From Ciceribacter sp. L1K22 (GTDB lineage Bacteria; Pseudomonadota; Alphaproteobacteria; Rhizobiales; Rhizobiaceae), in NCBI RefSeq assembly GCF_017599385.1, contig NZ_JAGFPK010000001.1, positions 1,291,299 to 1,355,298 of the forward strand: a stretch of 64,000 bases of DNA, in the 5' to 3' direction. How positions within the stretch are numbered: position 1 is the first letter of the stretch; every line of letters starts with the position of its first letter. The notes below the pieces were generated by a model, which was given only the letters and a program-made list of their open reading frames with translations, was not told the DNA's origin and did no database searches. A program made the position numbers and the translations under genes. Shown here in pieces: positions 9,495 through 18,934 of this stretch.

Positions 9495-9597
9495 GCGGCG
9501 GGATTCCTGGAAGGGGGAGGGAAAACGCCGCATAGCACCGAAGCTTCACGCCGGAAAGATGGCGTTCGTCAAACGCCATCGATAGTCGGCCGCGCCG

Positions 9598-10710
9598 CTA
9601 GCCGCGACGCTGCCGCAGAACCACCCGGGCGTGTTCGTCGCCGGCAAGTCTCGCTGCCGCACGCTTGGCGGGAGACGTGGCCATCGGCTGCGCGTCCTCG
9701 GCGGGCAGGGAAGGTGCAGCGCCCTCCTTCGGGAACGTGTAGCTGTCGGCCTTGCGCCAGGCCTCGATCCGTTCCTCGCACTCGACCGGGTCGAGCTCCG
9801 CGACCAGGTTGATGGCACGGTTGCGGATGCCCTCGCGGGCGGAGAGTTGCGGATAGAGATCGGTGAGCACCGACACTGTCTCCTCCGGCTCCATGCCGAG
9901 ACCGACCAGGGTGACGGCCAGCTGCCGGCCGGAAATGTCGAGCAGGATGCGTTCGGCCAGCCACCGGCTGGCGGACAGCGCATCGGAGAGCGTCGAGGCA
10001 AAAAGCCCCGTCTCCCGGTTGCGCGCGAAGCGGACGAGAAGCGCCTCCTGCATCGGCGTGACGGTCAGGAGACCGAGGCGGTCGCTGGACGGCCGGGCAA
10101 GCTGGTTGGCAAGCGACTTGATCGTCTGCCGCAACACCTCCTCGCGTGCCTGCCGCGCCGTTTCGACGTCGGCGGCAGGCGTCGGCCGCACCTTCACGGA
10201 CGCGACGGGCGGGATGGCGGCGGCGTCCGCTTGCGGCACAGGTCGCGCCTTTTCCGGCCGACGCTCGTGGCGCAGGTCGACGAGCGCGTCGATCACCTTT
10301 GGCGAGAGGTTTTCGCGCCGGACGATGGCGCGCGCATGGGCGAGCCCTTGGGTCTTCGCGACCATGATCAGGAGGTCGTCGGACAGGCACGGAGAAGAGG
10401 CGAGAAAGGGTGCGGCCACCGAGATCGGCTGGCTGGCGATGAACAGCGCCACCGCCTCCGGCATGTTGGCGCATTGTGAGAGGGCCGCGACCGCCTGGCG
10501 GCGCGCCTCGTCGCTCGAGGCCTGGAACAGCGGGGTAAAGAGCTCCGCGAACTGCCGCAATTCGGATTTGGTCGGATGCGTGAGGCTTTCGAAACCGGTG
10601 ACGGTCGCCATCAACACCACATCCTTTCTGCGGCCACCCGAGGGCCGTTCAAGTTCACGAAACTCATCACTCACGACTGAACCTGCGTCTACGCGATACA
10701 CTTGCCGCAT
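9598..10710 (-). CDS. DUF2336 domain-containing protein
   Basis: Up to 370 residues of helical, HEAT-like character, with the DUF2336 pattern (LTHPTKSELRQFAELFTPLF, then PCLSDDLLIMVAKTQGLAHARAIVRR). The start may be GTG at 10674 (MSDEFRELERP), 12 codons inside; neither start has a strong Shine-Dalgarno sequence. No signal peptide or membrane segment is visible, so it should be cytoplasmic. Function of the family is unknown. The central region has a variable Pro/Ala-rich linker near residues 155-195. Confidence 0.85.
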   Translation of the reverse strand: MRQVYRVDAGSVVSDEFRELERPSGGRRKDVVLMATVTGFESLTHPTKSELRQFAELFTPLFQASSDEARRQAVAALSQCANMPEAVALFIASQPISVAAPFLASSPCLSDDLLIMVAKTQGLAHARAIVRRENLSPKVIDALVDLRHERRPEKARPVPQADAAAIPPVASVKVRPTPAADVETARQAREEVLRQTIKSLANQLARPSSDRLGLLTVTPMQEALLVRFARNRETGLFASTLSDALSASRWLAERILLDISGRQLAVTLVGLGMEPEETVSVLTDLYPQLSAREGIRNRAINLVAELDPVECEERIEAWRKADSYTFPKEGAAPSLPAEDAQPMATSPAKRAAARLAGDEHARVVLRQRRG

Positions 10711-11001
10711 CTTGGACCAAATTTATTAGCAAGCTGTTAACTATCCTGTGGCGATATGGTCTTGCCGGTGATTCGTGCGGACTTGCGCGATCATGCCGGC
10801 GTTGCGAACGTAGAGTCCGCGTGCCCGGTGTTCATGAGGGCAGCTTTGTTTCCCTCCCCGGTCACGCGTCGAGAAAGGCGCAGATGCCCCCGCCGTGCCA
10901 TGCCGCCGTCAGGCCGCACGGGGATGTGCCAGCCCCGTTGGAACCGGGGCAGGATGAGATCACTGTCTCTTCATCCGTCTCGCAACAGACAGGAGACGCG
11001 T

Positions 11002-11208
11002 ATGGCGGAAGTTGTAATGCTCAAGGACAGGAAACCCCGCTCGGTCAGGCGCGAGCGTGTCGATGGCGCGGGGGCGGATATTCTCTTGTTCACCGGTATC
11101 CGATACGAACGAACCGCCGTGGGCGCGCCCGTCGATCGTCGTCTGCCGGCGGTGGCGAAGCTGCCTGCTCAGTTGCCGGCTCCCGGTCAGGATCCCTGGT
11201 CGGTCTGA
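11002..11208 (+). CDS. Small basic conserved-type protein (68 residues)
   Basis: ATG at 11002 follows CAGGAGACGCGT, a good ribosome binding site. The product begins MAEVVMLKDRKPRSVRRERV and contains ADILLFTGIRYER, a pattern I associate with small uncharacterised rhizobial proteins. The open frame extends upstream to 10756, but that extension has no ribosome binding site and an unlikely composition. The ~290 bases between it and the DUF2336 gene hold the divergent promoters and nothing else I recognise. Confidence 0.6.
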   Translation: MAEVVMLKDRKPRSVRRERVDGAGADILLFTGIRYERTAVGAPVDRRLPAVAKLPAQLPAPGQDPWSV

Positions 11209-11230
11209 TTGTTGTTCTCGCGTGTTGGCG

Positions 11231-11788
11231 TCAGTCGATCCTGAGCGACACGCAGCCTGCCTCCGCGAGAAAGGCGGCGGCACCCGCCTCCAGGCTGGCC
11301 TGGGGTGCCAGCGTGCGAAGCACGGCGTAGCCGGCCTGTGTCGGAAGCTCGACGATGATGGCGCTTGCCAGCCCGTCCGGCGGTGCCTTTCTCAGCCGCG
11401 CGACCTGCACCGGCGAGGCCACCACGACATCCAGCACCCCGTCGAGCGAGGTCCTGTCGTTCATCGAGAAAACCTCGTTGGATGACCGGTCGTAGATCGC
11501 CAGCGACCAGAAGCCGGCATTGGCAGGCGAAACCAGCCGTGCCGCGCGCTCCGTGGTGTCGAAATGGCAGACCGCCGTCTTCACGAAGGGATCGAGGTTG
11601 GAAAGCCCGATGCGGTCCGGGCTGTCGTCCAGCAGGTGAAAGCGGTTCGCCGCACCTTCGGCGCGCACCCGCGTATAAGCGTCCTTGCCGGTAAAGTGCG
11701 GCAGCGCCAGAATGATCACGATGTGCAGCACCGCCGCCCCGACAAGGCCGGTCACGATCGCCATCAGGATCTGCGCGAGCCTATTCAT
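11231..11788 (-). CDS. DUF1254 domain-containing membrane-anchored protein
   Basis: 185 residues with one N-terminal membrane anchor (ILMAIVTGLVGAAVLHIVIILAL) and a periplasmic DUF1254-type domain (DPFVKTAVCHFD, ANAGFWSLAIYDRSSNEVFSM). DUF1254 and DUF1214 usually occur in one polypeptide or in adjacent genes; here they are separate. It overlaps the upstream DUF1214 gene by 8 bases, so the two are co-translated. Biochemical role is not established. Confidence 0.85.
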   Translation of the reverse strand: MNRLAQILMAIVTGLVGAAVLHIVIILALPHFTGKDAYTRVRAEGAANRFHLLDDSPDRIGLSNLDPFVKTAVCHFDTTERAARLVSPANAGFWSLAIYDRSSNEVFSMNDRTSLDGVLDVVVASPVQVARLRKAPPDGLASAIIVELPTQAGYAVLRTLAPQASLEAGAAAFLAEAGCVSLRID

Positions 11789-12368
11789 CGCCGCACCCGA
11801 TCGCCGCGACGCTCGGCATCTCGAAACCGATGAGGCCCGAATTGCCCGACGCCGGCGTATCGAACAATGTCATCACCAGCTGGAAACCGCCGGTATCGGG
11901 CAGCGCAATCCAGTTCATCGGCTGCGCCGTCGGCGAGATTGTGATGTCGAACAGGCCGTCGCCATCGCGCAGCACGGTGAGCGAATTGATCGCGCCCGGC
12001 AGACCCGCCGGCGTCTGCAAGGGCAGGCCACCGGCATCGGCGGCATAGAGCGTCCACAGCCGTGCCGGCGGCGATGCGCCGCGAATTCGGTAGCTGCAGG
12101 TGCCGGTCAGCCGCTGGCCGCTGTCATCGGTGCGGGCCGTGAAGATCAGTCCCTCTGCGGACCCGTAAAGCAGTCGCCCGGCGCGCGCGCGGTGCGATTT
12201 GGCATAGGGGTCGGCGCTGGCAAGCTGCGCTTCCGGAAAGGCGCTCCAGACCCCGACGCGCACCGCGCCCATGCCCGCCGACGCGTTGAGCGCCGAAAGC
12301 GTCACGCCGATGCCGCCGCCAAAGGCGATGGCAAGGGCAAGGGCAACGAGCAGGGGAACACGAAACAC
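11781..12368 (-). CDS. DUF1214 domain-containing protein
   Basis: 195 residues with an N-terminal hydrophobic segment (VPLLVALALAIAFGGGIGV, signal or anchor) and a DUF1214-type beta domain, including DPYAKSHRARAGRLLYGSAEGLIF and ISPTAQPMNWIALPDTGGFQLVMTLFD (the W/L-rich end typical of the family). It is the first gene of a two-gene operon with the DUF1254 gene (8-base overlap). Both products face the periplasm. Function is unknown. Confidence 0.87.
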   Translation of the reverse strand: MFRVPLLVALALAIAFGGGIGVTLSALNASAGMGAVRVGVWSAFPEAQLASADPYAKSHRARAGRLLYGSAEGLIFTARTDDSGQRLTGTCSYRIRGASPPARLWTLYAADAGGLPLQTPAGLPGAINSLTVLRDGDGLFDITISPTAQPMNWIALPDTGGFQLVMTLFDTPASGNSGLIGFEMPSVAAIGCGDE

Positions 12369-12430
12369 GGGTCGATTCGATCCTCGAAAGGCTTTTGTCG
12401 AGGCGTAACACTGATTCCGCGATCAGGGGA

Positions 12431-12453
12431 AGGGGACGCGGCGGCTGTCCCCT
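12431..12453. terminator. Hairpin overlapping the end of the diguanylate cyclase gene
   Basis: Arms AGGGGAC and GTCCCCT with a 9-base loop, overlapping the minus-strand TAG at 12452-12454. There is no T-tract, so its role as a terminator is uncertain. Confidence 0.3.
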
Positions 12454-13648
12454 ACGCCGCGGCCGTCACGCCCTTTGCCATCGGCTCCGCCATCCATGTG
12501 CCGTTGCGGCCGCCGGCCTTGACAGAGTAGAGCGCCCGGTCGGCCGCCTCGACGAGTTCACCGAGCGCCTTGTCGTCGGTAGCAGAGCCGCAGGCTATGC
12601 CAATCGAGACGGTGACGCGTCCGCGTCCGTCGCGGATGTGGTCGTGCGGGATCGCCAGGTTGAACACCGCCGCGCGCAACCGCTCGGCGATGTAGCGGGC
12701 GTGGCCCGGCTCGATCGCCGGCAGGATCGCCAGGAATTCCTCGCCGCCATGGCGTCCGAGATGCAGGTGCCCGTCCAGCTCCGCCCGCATCGTTTCCGCC
12801 ACGCGCACGAGGCAGTCGTCCCCGGCCGCGTGGCCGTAGCCGTCGTTGTAGCTCTTGAAATGGTCGATATCGATCAACAGCAGTGCACAGCGATCGAGAT
12901 CGTCTGCTTCCGCGCCGGCTCGCATGCTGGCGATCGAGACGCTGGTGCCGCGGCGGTTCGGCAGGCCTGTCAGCGGGTCGGTGACCGACAACTGCTCAAG
13001 TTCGCCGTTGCGGCGCTTCAGTTCGCGCTTCAGCATCTCGTTCTCGTGCATTTGCACGAAGGCGATCAGCCGTTCGGCCTCCAACTGGTGACAGGCGATC
13101 AAGGTCAGCATCATCGCCGGCACGTAGACGGTCATGTGGAACACCAGGAACGAGGTGTAGAACCCGTGCAGGAACCAGATGCAGCTATAGTTGACGACGA
13201 AGGTCACGAGGCTCGCCGCGAGCGCGGTGACGAAAGGCGGGCGTGCGCCGATCGTCACGACCATCTGGAAGATGACAGCGGCATAATAGTAGTGCAGGGC
13301 TGCCTCGCTGTTGCTGTGTATGAGGATCACGCACCAAGCGATGTTGCCGATGATGGAGACCCCGATCGCCGCATACTCCTTGTGGCGTATCGGCCGGTCC
13401 TGGTGCAGGAAGGCGAGCAGAACCAGCGCGAGCGGCAGGACGACGCCGAAGCGCAGGAGAAGGGAAAGCTCCGTGACATCCGATAGCAGCAGGGCATCGA
13501 CGACCGCGTAGCTCATGTAGAACAGGCCGATGATCACGACGTTGGCGATCAGCACCTGCGTTCGCACGGGGTTTCGGTACCGGTCGAAGGCGGCAGCCTG
13601 TTCGGGGCTGAGCGTCGGACGGGCATCGAGGCCAAACCAGTTCTTCAT
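12452..13648 (-). CDS. Membrane-bound diguanylate cyclase (GGDEF)
   Basis: 398 residues that make cyclic di-GMP from two GTP. Residues ~30-190 hold about six membrane segments, followed by a short coiled coil (MHENEMLKRELKRRNGELEQL) and a GGDEF domain from ~215 (VTDPLTGLPNRRG start, active-site motif GGEEF in HLGRHGGEEFLAILP). I see no RxxD inhibitory site at the usual spacing ahead of GGEEF, so product inhibition may be absent. The sensor signal is unknown. It is a single gene, separated from the PBP gene by a symmetric palindrome at 13744-13765. Confidence 0.92.
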   Translation of the reverse strand: MKNWFGLDARPTLSPEQAAAFDRYRNPVRTQVLIANVVIIGLFYMSYAVVDALLLSDVTELSLLLRFGVVLPLALVLLAFLHQDRPIRHKEYAAIGVSIIGNIAWCVILIHSNSEAALHYYYAAVIFQMVVTIGARPPFVTALAASLVTFVVNYSCIWFLHGFYTSFLVFHMTVYVPAMMLTLIACHQLEAERLIAFVQMHENEMLKRELKRRNGELEQLSVTDPLTGLPNRRGTSVSIASMRAGAEADDLDRCALLLIDIDHFKSYNDGYGHAAGDDCLVRVAETMRAELDGHLHLGRHGGEEFLAILPAIEPGHARYIAERLRAAVFNLAIPHDHIRDGRGRVTVSIGIACGSATDDKALGELVEAADRALYSVKAGGRNGTWMAEPMAKGVTAAA

Positions 13649-13743
13649 GGATCATCCCTGGGATCGCGTGCGTCGGGGGCGTGATGCCCGTGCGGTTCTT
13701 GTGCGGCGCCAGAAGTTAAGTTTGGATTAATAAAACGGGTCGA

Positions 13744-13765
13744 TTCACCCCAAAATTGGGGTGAA
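13744..13765. promoter_or_regulatory. 22-bp near-perfect palindrome between the GGDEF and PBP genes
   Basis: Arms TTCACCCCAA and TTGGGGTGAA with an AA centre, about 100 bases upstream of the GGDEF start and 30 bases past the PBP stop. A two-base centre is poor for a hairpin loop, so a dimeric regulator site is as likely as a terminator. Confidence 0.4.
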
Positions 13766-13796
13766 CACTAAAATTGTATATTGGGGAGCGGTCGCC

Positions 13797-15959
13797 TCAG
13801 GGTTTCGCGAGGCTGGCGGTCGTCTGAAGATCGACGGCGAGCGGCGCGGCATCTTTCAGCATGCGCTGGATGTCACGCAGGATCCGGGTCGATTCGGCCG
13901 AGAGCGATCGCGGACGCACGAGCTCGGGAATGGTCTTCGCGTCCGTCTTTCCCTTCTCCGCCTTGGCGATCGCCTGCGGGCGGGTGCCGGTCGGCAGAGG
14001 GTTTTCGATGCCGGGGATGGCCCGAAGCTCGATGCCCTGGTGGGCGTAGTCCATCAGCGTCTTGAAGGTCATCGCCGGCAGCGATCCGCCTGTCATGTTG
14101 GCGGTCGAGGTGTAGTCGTCATTGCCGAACCAGACGGCGGTCGTGTAGTTGCCGGTGAAACCGACGAACCAGGCGTCGCGATAGGCCTGTGTCGTGCCGG
14201 TCTTGCCGCCGGTGACGATGCCGTTGTCGAGCGCGGCACGGCGCGCCGTGCCGTTGACCGGAATGGTCACCAGGATGCGGTTCATCGACGACATCGCCTG
14301 CTCGGACAACACACGCTCCGCCGGCGGCTCGTCCCGCTCGAAATCGTAGAGCACCTTGCCGGAATAGTTCATTATCTGCGCGATGCCATGGCGTCGCGAC
14401 TGCATGCCGCCGGCCGGAAACACCGCATAGCCCGTCGCCTGGTCGAGAACGGTCAGCTCGGACGTGCCGAGCGGGATCGTCTTGTCCTTGCGGATCGGGG
14501 TCTCCACGCCCATGCGTTTGGTCATGTCGACGATCGCGTCGAGACCCAGCTCATCCTTGGCTAGCCGCACCGGCACGGTGTTGATCGACTTGGCGAGCGC
14601 CGTCATCAGCGTCACACGGCCGGAATAGGAGCGGCCGTAGTTCTGTGGCGACCAGCCGCGCCAGGTCACGGGTCCATCGACGACGGTTGTTTCCGGCGTC
14701 ATGCCCTTTTCCATGGCGGCGGCATAGGTGTAGACCTTGAACGACGAGCCCGGCTGACGCAGCGCCTTCGTTGCGCGGTTGAACTGGCTCTCGCCATAGT
14801 CGCGGCCACCGACCATGGCGCGCACAGCCCCGCCATTCTCGATCATCACGAGCGCGCCCTGGCGCACCTTGTAGCCTTCGCCATATTCCCGAAGGCTGGA
14901 TTCGACGGCCGCTTCGGCCGCGTGTTGCAGTCCCATGTCGATCGTTGTGCGCACGACCAGCGTGTGGTCCGGAAAGCGGTAGGCCAGCCGCTGAACCTCG
15001 TCGAAGGCCCAGTCGAGGAAGAAGTCCGGCGCCTCCGCCTCGTCGCGGTCGATGACGGTTGCCGGGTTGCGCCTGGCGGCGATCACCTGGCCCTCGGTCA
15101 TCAGCCCGCCCTGCACCATGTTGGTCAGCACCACGTTGGCGCGGGCACGCGCGGCCGGCAGGTTGACGTGCGGCGCATATTTGGCCGGCGCCTTGAAGAG
15201 GCCGGCGAGGATCGCCGATTCCGCCAGCGTCACCTCGGTGAGCGGCTTGCCGAAATAAAATTGCGAGGCGGCCGCCGCGCCGAACGTGCCGCCGCCCATA
15301 TAGGCGCGGTCGAGATAAAGGGTGAGGATTTCCTTCTTCGACAGATTGGCTTCCAGCCAGAGCGAGAGGAAGGCTTCCTTGATCTTGCGCTCCAGCGAAC
15401 GTTCGTTGGTCAGGAACAGGTTCTTGGCAAGCTGCTGCGAAATCGTCGAGCCGCCCTGCACGACGCCGCCGGCTCTCGCGTTTTCGCTCATGGCGCGCGC
15501 AAGGCCCATGAAGTCGATCCCGAAATGCTCGAAGAAGCGCCGGTCCTCGGTCGCCAGGACCGCCTTGATGAAATGATCGGGCAATTCGTCGATCGGAACG
15601 GAGTTCTCGTGGATGATGCCGCGATGGCCGATGACGTTCCCCTGGCGGTCGAGGAAGGTAACGGCGAAGTCGCCGCGGTTGCGCCAGTCCTTTTTCGTTT
15701 CCTCAAAGGCCGGCAGGGCGAGCGCCAGCAGCAGGACAGCACCGGCGGTGCCGAGCGTCATGCCTTCGCCGAGAACCTCGAAGAACAGCTTCTTCCAGCC
15801 GCGCACGCGGAAGCGGCGGAAGAAAATGGTGATGTCCTCCCACATGTCGACCGCCCGGAAACCCGCGTTCCACAACGTCGAGTCGATCCAGCTGTCGATC
15901 CGCAGCAGGTAATGGCGTTTCAGCCTCGGCTTCTCTTCCGGCTTGTCGGTATTCTGCAC
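13797..15959 (-). CDS. Bifunctional penicillin-binding protein 1A family (GT51 plus transpeptidase)
   Basis: About 720 residues. It polymerises and cross-links peptidoglycan from lipid II at the outer face of the inner membrane. One membrane anchor lies near residues 75-95. The GT51 domain follows, with ATEDRRFFEHFGIDFMG, GGSTISQQLAKNLFL and KKEILTLYLDRAYMG. The transpeptidase has the three penicillin-binding motifs: SSFK (in RQPGSSFKVYTYA), SIN (in LAKSINTVP) and KTGTT. The GTG at 15959 (MQNTDKPEEK) is preferred; a TTG at 15980 would add seven residues. It ends about 30 bases before the palindrome at 13744-13765. Confidence 0.93.
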   Translation of the reverse strand: MQNTDKPEEKPRLKRHYLLRIDSWIDSTLWNAGFRAVDMWEDITIFFRRFRVRGWKKLFFEVLGEGMTLGTAGAVLLLALALPAFEETKKDWRNRGDFAVTFLDRQGNVIGHRGIIHENSVPIDELPDHFIKAVLATEDRRFFEHFGIDFMGLARAMSENARAGGVVQGGSTISQQLAKNLFLTNERSLERKIKEAFLSLWLEANLSKKEILTLYLDRAYMGGGTFGAAAASQFYFGKPLTEVTLAESAILAGLFKAPAKYAPHVNLPAARARANVVLTNMVQGGLMTEGQVIAARRNPATVIDRDEAEAPDFFLDWAFDEVQRLAYRFPDHTLVVRTTIDMGLQHAAEAAVESSLREYGEGYKVRQGALVMIENGGAVRAMVGGRDYGESQFNRATKALRQPGSSFKVYTYAAAMEKGMTPETTVVDGPVTWRGWSPQNYGRSYSGRVTLMTALAKSINTVPVRLAKDELGLDAIVDMTKRMGVETPIRKDKTIPLGTSELTVLDQATGYAVFPAGGMQSRRHGIAQIMNYSGKVLYDFERDEPPAERVLSEQAMSSMNRILVTIPVNGTARRAALDNGIVTGGKTGTTQAYRDAWFVGFTGNYTTAVWFGNDDYTSTANMTGGSLPAMTFKTLMDYAHQGIELRAIPGIENPLPTGTRPQAIAKAEKGKTDAKTIPELVRPRSLSAESTRILRDIQRMLKDAAPLAVDLQTTASLAKP

Positions 15960-16123
15960 GCTAAAACCAGCCCTGCCCAACGCTGTGCTTGACGCCGGGC
16001 CTTCGAGAGGCCAGTTGTGGCCTGCGCTGCGAGGATCGGCATTTGCTGATAAATGGTCGATTTGCGCTTAGGAAACAAGGAAAAACCGGTGCGAAGCTTG
16101 CGTTCCGTGCCGAAAGGTAAACG

Positions 16124-16600
16124 ATGACGGGCGAACCGTTCTGGAAGACCAAGGCTTTGGCCGAGATGAGCGACACCGAATGGGAGTCGCTGTGCGACGG
16201 CTGCGGCCTCTGCTGCCTCAACAAGCTTGAGGACTGGGACACCGGCGATGTCGTCTTCACCTCTGTCGCCTGCAAGCTGCTCGACGGGGAAAGCTGTCGT
16301 TGCAAGGACTACGACAACCGCATGGCGACAGTTCCGGACTGCATCCGTCTCACGATAGAGAGCGTCGAGACCATCCACTGGCTTCCGCCCACCTGCGCCT
16401 ACCGCCTCATCCGCGACGGCGAGGATCTCTACTGGTGGCACTATCTGGTCTCTGGCGACCGCGACACGGTGCATCAGGCCGGCATCTCCGCCCAGGGGCG
16501 GACGGTGTCGGAGGAAGAGGTCGACGTCGAGGACTTCGAGGACTATGTCGTCGACTGGCCCCTGACCGTCGGCCTCGACCCGAAAGCGGCCCGCGGGTGA
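16124..16600 (+). CDS. YcgN/UPF0260 cysteine-cluster protein
   Basis: 158 residues with the UPF0260 cysteine cluster [14 protein letters not shown] near residue 25, later cysteines in SVACKL and ESCRCKDY, and the family block VPDCIRLT...[11 protein letters not shown]. The conserved cysteines suggest metal or Fe-S binding; function is unknown. It is divergent from the PBP gene (about 160 bases between) and forms its own unit. Confidence 0.9.
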   Translation: MTGEPFWKTKALAEMSDTEWESLCDGCGLCCLNKLEDWDTGDVVFTSVACKLLDGESCRCKDYDNRMATVPDCIRLTIESVETIHWLPPTCAYRLIRDGEDLYWWHYLVSGDRDTVHQAGISAQGRTVSEEEVDVEDFEDYVVDWPLTVGLDPKAARG

Positions 16601-16797
16601 TGACATGACGCGGCCTCTCGCGTTGAATATTGTCAAGTAAAACACCCCGTAAAGCGTCCTCCCCGATTAAGCCCCCATTAATCGCGAGCATTTAAAACGT
16701 TTCAGTACATTGTATCCGGTGCGGGGGCTCGGTTTCGTTGACCAATTTTTACTTCGTTCCCTCGGTTTCATCTTGGTAAGGTCGGGAGGGACGGAAC

Positions 16798-18714
16798 GTG
16801 CTGCGATTTATCGAGACCTACGGCAAGGCCTGGCGCGATCCGGTGCGCCGGCAGGCTCTTGCCGACGCCTACGTGCCGATCGTCCGCGGCTTCCTCCTGC
16901 CGGGCTGCGCCTACTACGTCTTCGTCACCTGGGGGCATTGGCGCGATGAAACCGGACGCGAACTTGCGATCCTGGGCGGCATCAGCGCGCTGACCGCGCT
17001 TGCCTACTGGCTGATGCGCCAGTCCGTCCTGGGTCGTCCGAAGGTCAGCCTCGGCGTGCTGGAGGCCTGCGGCGTCCTCACCAACGTCCTCATGTATTCC
17101 AATGTGCTCGCCTACATGCTGCTGCATTTCGAGCCGTCCAAGCTCATCTACTTTGTCCTGATGGCGGTGGTGTTCTCGACCTCTGGTGTCACCTTGCGGG
17201 GAACGCTCTTCAGCATCGTGCTGTCGATCGGCTCGCTGTTCTGGTTTGCCGGCGGTGCGGATCAGGAAACGCGCGAGCAATTTGTCTTCATCGGCATCGC
17301 CACCTCGTTCGCCGCTTTCGGCATGGCCTCGCTGCTGCGCAAGGCGATCCTGAAGCAGATCGAGGCACGTCTTGCCGCCGACGAAATGGCGGCCAGGGCC
17401 CAGGCGCTCGCCCGTACCGACATGCTGACCGCTCTGCCCAATCGCCGCTCCATGTTCGCCGAGCTCGATGGTCTGGTCGCGTCCGGCAAGCCGCTCTGGC
17501 TCGGCATCGTCGATCTCGACGGCTTCAAGTCGATCAACGACGTCTATGGCCACCTGATCGGTGACCGCCTGCTTGGCGCCGTCGTCGAGCGGCTGGCGGA
17601 GGAAGCCTCGAAGGGCGACATCCTGCTTGGCCGCATCGGCGGCGACGAGTTCGCGATCATCGTTCCCGGCGACCGTCCGGCGGCCGAGATCGAGGCGCTC
17701 GGCGACGCCATGATCGGACGTCTGGCGCTGCCGTTCCAGATTTCGCTGCTGTCGCTGTCCGTCGGCGCCTCCGCCGGCTTTGCCCATTTCCCCTCGATGG
17801 GAGCCTCCGGCGCCCAGCTCTACGAGCGCGCCGATTATGCGCTCTACAAGGCAAAGGCGCATCGTCGCGGCCGCACCGTGCTGTTCGACAGCGACGAGGA
17901 CGAGGAGATGAAGGAGAACGTGGCGATGGAGCGGGCGCTGCGCGAGCATGATCTGAACGCCGAGCTCTACCTTCTCCTGCAGCCGCAATACTCCCTGCGG
18001 GAAAACGCCATCACCGGCTTCGAGGCGCTGGCCCGCTGGCGGTGCGACGGCCTTGGCGAGGTCCAGCCGGACAAGTTCATCCGCATCGCCGAGCGCTCCG
18101 GCCTCATGCGTCGGGTCACCGACATCCTGTTTGCCAAGGGGCTCGATACGCTCGCCAGGCTGCCTGCCGACATGAGCCTGTCGTTCAATCTTTCAGCCCG
18201 CGATCTCGTCGATCGCTCTGTGGCCGCAGGTCTCCTGCGCATGATCGCGGCGCGCGGCATCGCCGCCGATCGGGTGGAGTTCGAGATCACCGAAACCGCC
18301 GTGATGGCCGACCTGCCGCTCGCCCGCCTGATCCTCGAAGACCTGAGCGCCGCCGGCTGCCGGATCGCGCTTGACGATTTCGGTTCCGGCTATTCGAGTT
18401 TCCGCTATATCGACCAGTTGCCGCTCAACAAGGTGAAGGTCGACAAGAGCTTCGTCCGCCAGGTCGCCCACAGCGTCACCTCGCGCGAGATCGTTGCGGG
18501 CGTCATCGCGCTCTGCCAGCGCCTCGGCCTGCGCAGCGTGCTGGAAGGGGTGGAGACCGACGCCGAACTCGCCGTCGTCCTGCCGCTCGAACCGGATCTC
18601 ATCCAGGGCTACTATTTCGGCCGCCCGATGACCGCCGACGAAGCCGTCGCCGTCTCCGCGACGCAAGGGGTGCGCAACGCGGATAACCGGTCGGCGAGCG
18701 CGGCTGCGGTTTGA
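16798..18714 (+). CDS. Membrane-bound GGDEF-EAL protein
   Basis: 638 residues. The first ~180 residues carry about five or six membrane segments without a recognised sensory domain. A GGDEF domain follows (~200-365, intact GGDEF in LLGRIGGDEFAIIVPG, no clear RxxD I-site), then an EAL domain (~375-625) with intact catalytic motifs FEALARW, EITETAV, LDDFGSGYSS, KVDKSFV and EGVET. The EAL side should hydrolyse cyclic di-GMP; the GGDEF side may cyclise GTP or bind it. The GTG start is preceded by GGGAGGGA. Net activity cannot be told from sequence. Confidence 0.92.
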   Translation: MLRFIETYGKAWRDPVRRQALADAYVPIVRGFLLPGCAYYVFVTWGHWRDETGRELAILGGISALTALAYWLMRQSVLGRPKVSLGVLEACGVLTNVLMYSNVLAYMLLHFEPSKLIYFVLMAVVFSTSGVTLRGTLFSIVLSIGSLFWFAGGADQETREQFVFIGIATSFAAFGMASLLRKAILKQIEARLAADEMAARAQALARTDMLTALPNRRSMFAELDGLVASGKPLWLGIVDLDGFKSINDVYGHLIGDRLLGAVVERLAEEASKGDILLGRIGGDEFAIIVPGDRPAAEIEALGDAMIGRLALPFQISLLSLSVGASAGFAHFPSMGASGAQLYERADYALYKAKAHRRGRTVLFDSDEDEEMKENVAMERALREHDLNAELYLLLQPQYSLRENAITGFEALARWRCDGLGEVQPDKFIRIAERSGLMRRVTDILFAKGLDTLARLPADMSLSFNLSARDLVDRSVAAGLLRMIAARGIAADRVEFEITETAVMADLPLARLILEDLSAAGCRIALDDFGSGYSSFRYIDQLPLNKVKVDKSFVRQVAHSVTSREIVAGVIALCQRLGLRSVLEGVETDAELAVVLPLEPDLIQGYYFGRPMTADEAVAVSATQGVRNADNRSASAAAV

Positions 18715-18781
18715 CTGTCGACCGACTTCCGCTAGACTTCAGGTCGATCTTTTGTGGGGTCAAAGATTTGGAGGAAGCGCA

Positions 18782-18892
18782 ATGATCGATTTCACGACGA
18801 CGACTGGCTTCTACAATCAGGTCGGGTTTGTCTTCCTGGCGATCTCGGTGGTCGTTTTCGTTGTCTACTACGCTCGCCGCCGACACAACTGA
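18782..18892 (+). CDS. Small predicted membrane protein (36 residues)
   Basis: ATG at 18782 is preceded by TTTGGAGGAAGCGCA, a strong ribosome binding site. The product starts MIDFTTTTGFYNQVG, has one membrane segment (VGFVFLAISVVVFVVYYA) and ends in the basic tail RRRHN. It lies 67 bases after the GGDEF-EAL gene and may be co-transcribed with it. The single-pass topology with positive cytoplasmic tail is typical of small regulatory membrane proteins, but no function can be assigned. Confidence 0.6.
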   Translation: MIDFTTTTGFYNQVGFVFLAISVVVFVVYYARRRHN

Positions 18893-18934
18893 CGGTCATC
18901 GCGGAGCAGTCTCCCGCCTGTCCCCCTGAGAAGT

